A DNA stretch of 35,546 bases from Rubripirellula sp. (GTDB lineage Bacteria > Planctomycetota > Planctomycetia > Pirellulales > Pirellulaceae). The translations under genes and the position numbers were made by a program. The stretch covers positions 1-35,546 of the forward strand of contig JAQWPZ010000278.1 in assembly GCA_029245125.1 (NCBI GenBank). Direction: 5' to 3'. Of the stretch, positions 8,508 through 15,507 are shown piece after piece. The first letter of the stretch is position 1; the number at the start of each line of letters is the position of its first letter. The notes below the pieces were generated by a model. That model had not been told where the DNA came from. It saw nothing but the letters and a program-made list of their open reading frames with translations, and did no database searches.

Positions 8508-9335
8508 ATGCAGATCACGTGTTCACGCTGTAGCAGAAAGCTGCTAGTCACTCCTCAGCTTCGCGGAACGAAGGTTCGCTGCGCTGGATGTGACATTTTG
8601 ATTGATGTTCCAGACGATTCTCAGCAGCCTGTACCCGCTCAGTTGCCATCTTCCCCGCGGATTTCGGAGCGTTCATTTCCTAATTATCTAAATCGAAATA
8701 ACACGCCTTCGATCAGCAACGATCTGATCATTTATACCGCCATCATTTGCTTGTTCATTTTGATTTTGTTAATCGTCGCTTCGATGGTATTCCGTCGTGT
8801 GATGGCAGACCCAGTGGAAGCGACAGTCGCAGAAGTTCCTTCAGAAACGGCTATCGCGGCAACGCGATTTGAATTTGATGAAGGCTACTCGATCATGCTT
8901 CCGTTGGAATTCAAGGAACTGTCCCGTCAGGAAACCGAACGTGGTTATGCCGTTTATCGATTTCAGGATGGAGAAGGGTGCCGGTTCACCGCAGCCATCA
9001 TTCCCAATGAAGCCTACAGTCGGATGACGAGCCCGCCGCGGGATTACGCCAAGGCGCTCATTAAGAGTGTGCCGGAGTTAAGCGAGGGCGTTGACGGTGA
9101 TGTCCAGCCGACACGTGTCACGGTCGGCAGTTTGCCAGCGACCATTTTTCGCTTCTACGAGAAAGAAACTTATCGCGGCGTGAATTTTACTTACCACATG
9201 GTCGTGATGGATCGCGGAAAGAAATTGGTACTCCGATTCGCTGGCAAATATGGTGGTTACAGTGAGAGGTCAGAAAGCATCACGATGCCGGATCACTGGT
9301 ATGACTCGCTCCTAACGCTGAAAGAAAAACGTTAG
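8508..9335 (+). CDS. Zinc-ribbon single-pass membrane protein
   Basis: A 275-residue protein in three parts. The first 30 residues form a zinc ribbon with two C-x-x-C knuckles (C5/C8 and C25/C28), like the MJ0042-type fingers found at the N-terminus of many planctomycete membrane proteins. A Pro/Ser/Asn-rich linker runs to about 70. One transmembrane helix follows at about 73-95 (YTAIICLFILILLIVASMVF). The remaining 180 residues form a domain I do not recognise, rich in beta-strand-like segments. With the zinc ribbon in the cytoplasm, the C-terminal domain would face the periplasm. The neighbours give no hint of function. Confidence 0.85.
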   Translation: MQITCSRCSRKLLVTPQLRGTKVRCAGCDILIDVPDDSQQPVPAQLPSSPRISERSFPNYLNRNNTPSISNDLIIYTAIICLFILILLIVASMVFRRVMADPVEATVAEVPSETAIAATRFEFDEGYSIMLPLEFKELSRQETERGYAVYRFQDGEGCRFTAAIIPNEAYSRMTSPPRDYAKALIKSVPELSEGVDGDVQPTRVTVGSLPATIFRFYEKETYRGVNFTYHMVVMDRGKKLVLRFAGKYGGYSERSESITMPDHWYDSLLTLKEKR

Positions 9336-9630
9336 GTTGGACGGGATGGCTGAAGCGGCATGCGGTTGGATCGAGTCGACCTTGTTGGGTCCTCGAGTAG
9401 CGCACGGTTTGCCCAGGATTGCGTCCTGTCTGCCCTACATTGTGAGCTTCGCGTTTCCACCATTCACGAATGCACCAAGGTACATCCGCCTGTATGGCGT
9501 TCGAGTGAAACTGGCCTTGGTAAAGCTGGCAGGTACAAGCGATACCGCTTGTGGCCGGGTTGTCACGAGTTTGTGAACGTAGGCTATCTTTGGCAACCGC
9601 AACCCGCATGCGGAGAGAGTGCCATTCCCG
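9336..9630. other. Gap between convergent genes, nothing recognised
   Basis: About 295 bp between the zinc-ribbon gene and the 3' end of the selenoprotein gene. The overlapping short frames on both strands have no recognisable product, and I see no clear terminator hairpin. Confidence 0.4.
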
Positions 9631-9867
9631 TCAGAGCCCATTCTCGATTGTTTTTACGAGTTCATCCTCGTTCGGGAATTCGCCTGTTTTCAACTTCGAG
9701 TAGACCAAAACATCATCGATTACCAATTCGAAGCAACCTCCGGAAGAAGGCTGAAGCTCCAGTGTTTGAATTTTTTGTTTTAAGCGACAGAGGATTTTGC
9801 TCGTCAAACTGACGGCCATCGGTTCGTAATTTCAAACCGAGCAGTATTTTAAACTGATTTTCATCAT
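9631..9867 (-). CDS. SelW/Rdx-family selenoprotein with in-frame TGA (Sec)
   Basis: The 62-codon frame starting at 9819 matches the SelT/W/H (Rdx) thioredoxin-like family: a helix MAVSLTSKIL, then ELQPSSGGCFELVIDD and LVYSKLKTGEFPNEDEL. It lacks the family's N-terminal redox motif. Reading upstream in the same frame through a TGA at 9832-9834 gives MMKISLKYCSVUNYEP, which restores beta-strand 1 and a C-x-x-U motif (Cys9, Sec12) exactly where the family has CxxC or CxxU. The extended product has 78 residues, typical of bacterial SelW-like proteins. The upstream ATG pair (9867, 9864) is preceded by AAGGGAG, a good Shine-Dalgarno sequence. A hairpin follows the TGA directly. A thiol redox role is inferred from the family. 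The final stop is also TGA. The alternative is a Cys-to-stop mutation in a dying gene. Confidence 0.85.
9805..9826 (-). promoter_or_regulatory. Candidate bacterial SECIS hairpin
   Basis: The hairpin starts six bases after the in-frame TGA (9834-9832). On the minus strand CGAACCGA pairs with TCAGTTTG, with one C-A mismatch and one G-U pair, around loop TGGCCG. A U-G closing pair would give a GGCC tetraloop, similar to the GG-containing loop of the E. coli fdhF SECIS that SelB binds. The loop lies 14 bases after the TGA, slightly closer than in fdhF. Folding was done by eye. Confidence 0.55.
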
Positions 9868-9935
9868 GGCTCCCTTTTTGCGGTGGGTTTGCATTTGCAT
9901 CTTACAGCTTTGACCAGGCGGTTCCGGTTGGATGA

Positions 9936-11054
9936 TTAGCGGAGGCGTGATTTGATCCACCAGCCGGCAATCACCGCCAGGGGAGCGAGCAGTACTAGTA
10001 TCCAGGTCCATCGAAGTGGTCGCTGGTCACCAGGGGGAATGAGCCCCGCATGAGGCGGCGTTGCGTACTGTTGATCGAACTCGTCTTCGGGGTTAGCACC
10101 ACGATTAATCCATTCACGCTCTTTCAGTTCCAAATCCTGAAACCAAGCTGTTGCTAGTTTCAGTTCTTGTTGGAATGTATTTTCCAGCGTTTCAAGTTCA
10201 AGCTGCTTCGTCCCCGAGCGGCTCGATGTTTGGCTAGAGATCGCGGATTTCGCCAACTCACGATACTTTTCGCTCTCCGTCTCTGTTTCGTAGCTTGCCT
10301 TCAGGAAAGCACGAACGGCAAGCCTTTTGCCATCCGTGGGGTAGCCACTCGCGAGGATCAGGTCGGCAGTCGCTTCGAGCAAGACAGGTGAATCATGTTT
10401 TCCAAATCGCATCATCCCGAGCACGCCTTGCAATGCTGCTGCAACTTCCTTTGAAACTGCATCGGGATCTTGGAGGTCGATGTTGTTCGCTTCAAGAATG
10501 AATGTCGCGAAGCCACTTGGCTCGAAACCGTTGCGAGGTGATTCATCGAGTGGCAATGATAGCTGCCCATCGATCTGGCAACTTAGCAGGTACTCAACGA
10601 GCAACTTTTGGTAACGCTCACGACCGAAATGCGCATCCGGGTTGATTTTGATCGCCCGATCGATCTGTTCGAGACCCGCTTCAAATCTTCCCGAGTGAAT
10701 ATAAAACGTGCCTAGATTCGCCGCGGTTTCGTACAAGCCCGGTGAGCGTTCTTCTTTCTGCAGGATTACCTCAATCGCTTGGTCGTGATTCCCGAGCTTG
10801 TCATGGGCAACTGCCAAGTCGTCATAGAGTCCCAAGTCATCGGATCCCTCTGCGATCTTTTTTGAACGATCTTCGACACGCCAGCGGTAGAAGGCTGGAG
10901 AGTGACGAAGGAAGTGACCCGTGATGAGTTCCAGGGCTGACGGAAACCGCATCCGCTCTTGCTGCAGCGTGTCGCGATCCCATAAGCATGCTCGAACTGG
11001 AAGATTCAGCAGTAAGAACACCAACGGGATGAAGTAATAGGTCGTTCGACGCAT
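9936..11054 (-). CDS. Exported TPR protein with C-terminal membrane anchor
   Basis: The product of about 372 residues has a signal peptide (MRRTTYYFIPLVFLLLNLPVRA) followed by a cysteine in ACLWDRDTLQQERMRFP. The middle holds at least two to three tetratricopeptide-like repeats, clearest in LGLYDDLAVAHDKLGNHDQAIEVI and in the TAANLGTFYIHSGRFEAGLEQIDRAIKINPD region. A helical region follows, and a C-terminal helix (WILVLLAPLAVIAGWWI) ends in basic residues, so the protein is probably anchored with the TPR domain outside the cytoplasm. TPR domains bind partner proteins; the partner is unknown. The frame extends to a TTG at 11099, but the ATG at 11054 places the signal peptide correctly. It lies 68 bp upstream of the SelW-like gene on the same strand. 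Confidence 0.82.
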   Translation of the reverse strand: MRRTTYYFIPLVFLLLNLPVRACLWDRDTLQQERMRFPSALELITGHFLRHSPAFYRWRVEDRSKKIAEGSDDLGLYDDLAVAHDKLGNHDQAIEVILQKEERSPGLYETAANLGTFYIHSGRFEAGLEQIDRAIKINPDAHFGRERYQKLLVEYLLSCQIDGQLSLPLDESPRNGFEPSGFATFILEANNIDLQDPDAVSKEVAAALQGVLGMMRFGKHDSPVLLEATADLILASGYPTDGKRLAVRAFLKASYETETESEKYRELAKSAISSQTSSRSGTKQLELETLENTFQQELKLATAWFQDLELKEREWINRGANPEDEFDQQYATPPHAGLIPPGDQRPLRWTWILVLLAPLAVIAGWWIKSRLR

Positions 11055-11441
11055 TGAGGATTTTAAGTAGGAGGAGAATTCGTCGTTCGCATTTTCCAAT
11101 TACAAACCGCGTTGTCTCTGGATGGACGAGGGTTTAGCCGCTCTCTTTTTCTCGCGATCCCACAACCAGGGTTTCGGTAGAGCGATTGAGTCACCGCATT
11201 GGAATCGTGAACCGAAATGGGTCGATCTTTGTCGAGAGCGATCGGTTCACCCTTTGGTCACTATGGTATCACAGGCAATGACGGCGAACGTCAGACCTCG
11301 TTCCCGATTGGAAATTCTGGGCCGCCTTCGTAGGGAACCTTGGCTTGGTAGGGGATGAAGGGCAATTTGCGCGGTGAATGTCGATCGAGTAGGATTGTGA
11401 TGGTGAAGGTCTGATTCGATCAGCCGCGATCTACTTTTTTG
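11055..11441. other. Gap between divergent TPR and sulfatase genes
   Basis: About 390 bp that must contain the promoters of both flanking genes. I see no convincing gene, RNA or repeat in it. Confidence 0.4.
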
Positions 11442-12938
11442 ATGAGAGATTTGATCATGCTCGTTTTTCGTAGGCTTCTTTCAATTGTTGCGGTAATCGC
11501 GGTCAGCGTGCCGGTGGTGCAGGCGGCGGCAGATGACGGGCAACCACCAAACATTTTGTTCTGCATCGCGGACGACTGGGGTTGGCCCCACGCAGGCGCC
11601 TATGGCGATGCCGTCGTGAAGACGCCAACGTTTGATGGATTGGCGCGACAGGGGGTGCTGTTTGAGCATGCTTATATATCTTCCCCGTCGTGCACTCCGT
11701 CACGGGGTGCGATTCTGACTGGCCAGTTTCATTGGCGACTCGGAGGGGCGGCTAATCTATGGAGCGTCTTTCCCGATCGGCTTGGCACTTATCCGGAAAT
11801 TCTCGCGAAGGCGGGCTATGTCACTGGCAGAACAGGAAAGGCATGGGGGCCCGGCAGGCCAGAAACGAAGGCCCGAGATTTAGCGGGTAAAAACTTCAAA
11901 AACTTCGCTGCTTTTATCGAGCAGCGTGATCCGGCCAAGCCGTTCTGTTTTTGGCTTGGTTCGAGTGATCCGCACCGACCCTACAAAGCTGGTAGTGGCA
12001 AGCGGAGCGGAATGCGGATCGATGAGGTTGAGTTGCCGGCCTGCTATCCCGATTCGGATGTCATCCGCAGTGATATCGCTGATTACTATTTTGAGGTGCA
12101 GCGGTTTGATTCACTGGTTGGCGACGCACTCAAACGGTTAGATGAGATCGGGCTGTCGGAGAATACCATTGTCGTGATGACGGGGGATCATGGCTTTCCG
12201 TTCCCGCGAGGTAAAAGCAATTTGTATGACTTGGGTGCGAGGGTGCCGATGGTCGTCCGATGGCCAGCCAAAATCGCTGCGGATCGGGTGCTGACCGATT
12301 TTGTCAGCACGACCGATTTGGCACCAACCTTTTTGGAAACTGCGGGATTGCCAGTTGACCAAGAGATGACAGGCCGGAGTTTGGTGCCGATTCTCAGCAG
12401 CGATGCAGACGGTCGCATCAGCGACGATCGGGATGCCATCGTATTCGGCAAAGAGCGGCATGTTCCGGGGCAACTTGCTCCTGAAACAGGTGGATACCCG
12501 AGTCGCGGTATCCGTACTGATGAATTTTTGTTGATTCGGAATTTTCACCCCGAGCGTTGGCCCAATGGAACGCCTGATTATCAGCAAGCGGTGATTCCTA
12601 ATGCTTGGTTTGCTGACACTGATAACGGGCCGACAAAAACTTACATTGTCAGCAATCAAGATCGTGACGAACAGCATCGGCTCAGTTACGAACTCTGTTT
12701 CGGAATGCGGCCGGAGATCGAGTTTTACGATTTGAGGTCGGATTCAGAACAGATCAACAATGTGGCGTCGCTCTCGAAGTACAGTGAGCAAATCCAAGAC
12801 TTATCAGCTCGCTTGGAATCTGTGCTAAGGGAGTCGGACGACCCCAGATTGTTGAACAATGGTGTCACGCAAGATGGAATCAATTTCGACGATTATCCCT
12901 ACTTGGGCGGAGCGCCGAAGTATCCCCGCGCTAAGTAA
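11442..12938 (+). CDS. Secreted sulfatase, heparan N-sulfatase-like
   Basis: A 498-residue formylglycine-dependent sulfatase. A signal peptide of about 28 residues ends near VPVVQAAAD. Asp44 and Asp45 (CIADDWGWP) bind the metal. The signature SCTPSRGAILTGQ has the modified cysteine at about residue 84. SSDPHRPY and TGDHGFPFPRGKSNLYD supply further active-site residues. GKAWGPGRPE stands where other sulfatases have GKWHLG, so the lysine is kept but the histidine is not. The D-H-G (not D-N-G) pair and the GKAWGPG segment point to the N-sulfoglucosamine sulfohydrolase-like branch; this assignment is tentative. A TTG at 11439 precedes the ATG. The DJ-1/PfpI gene follows after 24 nt, probably in the same operon. 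A formylglycine-generating enzyme must be encoded elsewhere. Confidence 0.92.
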   Translation: MRDLIMLVFRRLLSIVAVIAVSVPVVQAAADDGQPPNILFCIADDWGWPHAGAYGDAVVKTPTFDGLARQGVLFEHAYISSPSCTPSRGAILTGQFHWRLGGAANLWSVFPDRLGTYPEILAKAGYVTGRTGKAWGPGRPETKARDLAGKNFKNFAAFIEQRDPAKPFCFWLGSSDPHRPYKAGSGKRSGMRIDEVELPACYPDSDVIRSDIADYYFEVQRFDSLVGDALKRLDEIGLSENTIVVMTGDHGFPFPRGKSNLYDLGARVPMVVRWPAKIAADRVLTDFVSTTDLAPTFLETAGLPVDQEMTGRSLVPILSSDADGRISDDRDAIVFGKERHVPGQLAPETGGYPSRGIRTDEFLLIRNFHPERWPNGTPDYQQAVIPNAWFADTDNGPTKTYIVSNQDRDEQHRLSYELCFGMRPEIEFYDLRSDSEQINNVASLSKYSEQIQDLSARLESVLRESDDPRLLNNGVTQDGINFDDYPYLGGAPKYPRAK

Positions 12939-12962
12939 TTCTGGCATGAAGGAATAGAAAAC

Positions 12963-13520
12963 ATGATAACTGCTGAAGATGCGCCGCTACGTGGGCAAAG
13001 TGTGCTGATCCTGACCGGGGATATCTATGAAGATCTGGAACTTTGGTACCCGAAACTTCGCTTAGAAGAAGCGGGTGCGCGAGTTGTCGTCGCCGGCCCA
13101 CTGGCTGACACCCACTATTCAGGAAAGCATGGTTATCCATGCGTCAGTGACGCAGCGATCGACCAAATGCACTCTGAATCGTTTGATGCGTTGGTGGTGC
13201 CTGGTGGTTTCATGCCAGACAAATTACGTCGGGATGCTATCGTGCTTGATTTGGTGCGCAGTTTCCAGGCCGCATCCAAGCCGATCGCCGCGATTTGCCA
13301 TGGCGGTTGGATTCCGATTTCTGCCGGGGTCTATCGCGGCGTGCAAGTAACAGGTTCACCCGGAATCAAAGATGACTTGGTCAACGCTGGGGCGATTTAC
13401 ACTGATGCCGAAGTGGTGGTGGACCAAAATCACATCACCAGTCGACGCCCAGACGATCTGCCCGCGTTTTGTCGCGCGTTGATCCAAGTCATGGTCGATC
13501 ATGCAGCTAAATTAGACTGA
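12963..13520 (+). CDS. DJ-1/PfpI family protein
   Basis: A 185-residue class I glutamine amidotransferase-like protein. It opens with a strand and a turn carrying the family acid (LTGDIYEDLELWYP, Glu23 or Glu26). The glycine turn VVPGGFMPD is at 79-86, and the nucleophile elbow AICHGGW has Cys112 followed by His113, the PfpI-type Cys-His pair. Members are described as proteases, chaperones or glyoxal-protein deglycases, and the sequence does not decide among them. It has no signal peptide, so it is cytosolic. AAGGAA at about 12949 gives a reasonable ribosome binding site nine bases before the ATG. It lies 24 nt after the sulfatase stop. Confidence 0.92.
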   Translation: MITAEDAPLRGQSVLILTGDIYEDLELWYPKLRLEEAGARVVVAGPLADTHYSGKHGYPCVSDAAIDQMHSESFDALVVPGGFMPDKLRRDAIVLDLVRSFQAASKPIAAICHGGWIPISAGVYRGVQVTGSPGIKDDLVNAGAIYTDAEVVVDQNHITSRRPDDLPAFCRALIQVMVDHAAKLD

Positions 13521-13618
13521 TGCCGAACGGGGACGCATGTTACGTCGCCGGTCAGCTGGATCACGAGTCAGCCGTTGTGAAGCAGGGTGGCAAGAAATGA
13601 TCCGATGCCGATTCGGGA

Positions 13619-13644
13619 GCGTTCGCTTGCGGACAAGCGAACGC
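13619..13644. terminator. Perfect 11-bp hairpin between convergent genes
   Basis: GCGTTCGCTTG (13619-13629) and CAAGCGAACGC (13634-13644) pair perfectly around loop CGGA. The hairpin lies between the 3' ends of the plus-strand PfpI gene and the minus-strand repeat-protein gene. Its position and symmetry suit a bidirectional terminator, although no T-run flanks it. The rest of the 297-bp gap (13521-13817) holds nothing recognisable. Confidence 0.6.
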
Positions 13645-13817
13645 GGTCTATCAGGCGATTGGTGATCACAACGCAAGTGTCAGCTGAACTGTTTTCGTCG
13701 CTTTTTCTGTTCGAATCCAGATCAGCGACTCCAAACTGGTAACCCTGGCTTGATCAGCTCAGGGTGCATCCGACTGTTTGGTAATCACTGATGTTTGTCG
13801 GTATCGACAGAGAAAGA

Positions 13818-15443
13818 TCACTGCTTGGTGGGGTCATCCTCAACGCGGACCAATAGATATTGTTGGGTCTGTCCGCCATCGAAGTGAAGCAAGACGGGGC
13901 AAGTATCGCCCGTCAAGTTGGAGAGACCTGCTTCCATGATTGGCCAATCTTTCCCGCTGATTCCCCAAGCGGTGCGCTGGCTTTCCATGTCAACGGCGCC
14001 TTCCACCTGGTCGACTTGATCGGTGTCGTTTTTGCACAGTGTTCCGGCAATCTCGCCGTCCTTGCTGACGGCAAGTTGCAAGAACATGCTGGGAGGTGGG
14101 CCGGAGGCTTCGCCGTCTGCTGTGATCGCGAATACGCCTAGCGGCATCCAATCGTCTTGACTGACTTGGGCAGCAGCTGCGGCGGTTGGTTCAGGTGCGG
14201 TCTCAACGATCGCTTGCGCTTGTTCCGCATATTCCTGTTCGCTGGCGACGATTGAGTCACCGTAATACACATCGCCTCCCTGGTAGTAGATGTTGTCACC
14301 GTAGTCGTAACTAGCTGCGTTGTTTGAGCCCCAGGGTGCCCAGTTGGAAAGAACCGCCCAGGTGGTGTAGCGGTAAGGCGCTGTCCAACGCCATTGGCCC
14401 CAGTAAGGGTGATCTGCCCAGAACGCTCCCCGTGGGTAATTATCTCGAACTTGGTCACGGACTTGATCTCTTCGATCGACCCGATCGACGGTGCGTTGCT
14501 GCATATTGTCAACGCGATCAGCCCGGTAATTCGTCAGATTGTCATTGCGATTCTCAAGTCGATCTGATCGGGAATCTTGCCGATTCGAAGTGTTATCTTG
14601 TCGGTTGTCAGTGCGATCGGTCCGGGTGTCCGAAACATTGTCGCGACGATCCGTTCGATTGTCCTGCAGGTCACCTCGATTGTTTTGTCGGTTGTCCGAG
14701 CGGTCGGATCGATTGTCGGCGACTTGTCCGTTACCCGCGGCTGGTCGCCCGGCTGGAAGTGTTCCGGCGGTGGGACGATCTCGGTTCTGCAAGAAATCGG
14801 CTGCAGCATTGCCGCCGTTGGCAGGCATTTGGGAAACACCGCCATTTGGGCCTGCCGGACGCTTCGACCCGGAAGGCATGTCGAGAAAGTTTTGCAACTG
14901 TGAATTGGTCGGTCGGTTGCCTGCCGCGGCGCCACTGCCGGGTCGGCTACCGGTTCCAGGGGCGGGGCGGGTGCCGGTTCCAGGACGCGTGCCGGTGCCT
15001 GGGGCAGGACGCGTGCCGGTGCCTGGACGCGAGCCGGCATTTGGGAGGTTGCCCGTGCTGGGACGAGTTCCCGTGCTGGGCCGAGTTCCCGTGCTGGGAC
15101 GGGAACCGGCGGCCGGTGGTGTGCCGGGACTTGGCCGTGTCGAAGGTGTTGGTCGTGATCCGGTGCTCGGCCGAGTCGACGGAGTTGGTCGCGATCCGGT
15201 GCTTGGCCGCGTCGACGGACTGGGGCGTGACGACGGACTGGGGCGCGACGACGGACTGGGGCGTGAACTCATCGAAGGTGACCGGCTGGAAGCACTTGCA
15301 CCTCCCCGCGAGGCACCGCCGCCTCCGCGTGAGGCGCCACCACCACCGCCGCCCCGGCCGCCGGGGCCTCGAGCGGCGACATCACCAGCGACGAAGGCAA
15401 CTGTTGCACTTACGAATAAAAACCAAATGGCAGTACGTTTCAT
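13818..15443 (-). CDS. Secreted Ser/Arg/Pro-rich repeat protein, 'mu-protocadherin'-like
   Basis: A 541-residue exported protein. The signal peptide MKRTAIWFLFVSATVAFVAGDVAA is followed by a Gly-rich segment, then by about 120 residues of short repeats (SRPSPS, TRPSTG, TRPAPGTG) at about 60-179. A second low-complexity block at about 243-335 is built from Asp-Asn-Arg units (DNRSDRSDNRQ, DNRTDRRDN). A Trp/Tyr-rich stretch follows (AFWADHPYWGQWRW, YGDNIYYQGGDVYYGD). The C-terminal 110 residues look globular. The layout matches proteins annotated as mu-protocadherin or cell-surface proteins in Rhodopirellula; there is no cadherin domain, so that name is only a label. A wall or matrix role is inferred. 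The frame reaches 15536, but the ATG at 15443 sits directly before the signal peptide. It follows the NTF2-like gene by 64 bp. Confidence 0.85.
   Translation of the reverse strand: MKRTAIWFLFVSATVAFVAGDVAARGPGGRGGGGGGASRGGGGASRGGASASSRSPSMSSRPSPSSRPSPSSRPSPSTRPSTGSRPTPSTRPSTGSRPTPSTRPSPGTPPAAGSRPSTGTRPSTGTRPSTGNLPNAGSRPGTGTRPAPGTGTRPGTGTRPAPGTGSRPGSGAAAGNRPTNSQLQNFLDMPSGSKRPAGPNGGVSQMPANGGNAAADFLQNRDRPTAGTLPAGRPAAGNGQVADNRSDRSDNRQNNRGDLQDNRTDRRDNVSDTRTDRTDNRQDNTSNRQDSRSDRLENRNDNLTNYRADRVDNMQQRTVDRVDRRDQVRDQVRDNYPRGAFWADHPYWGQWRWTAPYRYTTWAVLSNWAPWGSNNAASYDYGDNIYYQGGDVYYGDSIVASEQEYAEQAQAIVETAPEPTAAAAAQVSQDDWMPLGVFAITADGEASGPPPSMFLQLAVSKDGEIAGTLCKNDTDQVDQVEGAVDMESQRTAWGISGKDWPIMEAGLSNLTGDTCPVLLHFDGGQTQQYLLVRVEDDPTKQ
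14439..14717 (-). repeat. Degenerate Asp-Asn-Arg repeat block
   Basis: The coding sequence here yields recurring D-N-R and D-R-x-D units for about 93 residues. At DNA level this is a degenerate series built around GAT/CGA/AAC-type codons. It ends before the Trp/Tyr-rich part of the protein. Confidence 0.7.
14907..15266 (-). repeat. Ser/Arg/Pro and Thr/Arg/Pro/Gly repeat block
   Basis: About 120 codons encode short imperfect repeats based on x-R-P-S and x-R-P-x-x-G. Adjacent copies are close to identical in DNA, for example the ACTGGGGCGTGACGACGG-type units near 15215-15265. All six frames stay open here, which creates large false antisense frames. Confidence 0.75.
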
Positions 15444-15507
15444 CTTATTTCTCAATCTAGCTCTCTGTTTTGTTTTGTTTTGGATGGTGTGATGGTGATG
15501 TGGCTCG

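Noticed and set aside
9360..9812. Plus-strand 150-codon frame
   Set aside because: It overlaps the SelW-like gene on the other strand and shows no domain.
9631..9819. 62-codon gene starting at the internal ATG
   Set aside because: It lacks the redox motif and a ribosome binding site. The TGA-containing extension fits the family and the Shine-Dalgarno sequence better.
12138..12677. Minus-strand 179-codon frame inside the second sulfatase
   Set aside because: It is a shadow of the sulfatase, whose motifs cover the same DNA.
14324..15460. Long plus-strand frames (378 and 317 codons) opposite the secreted repeat protein
   Set aside because: They arise from the repetitive, GC-biased coding DNA on the other strand, are cysteine/arginine-rich nonsense, and lack domains or signal peptides.
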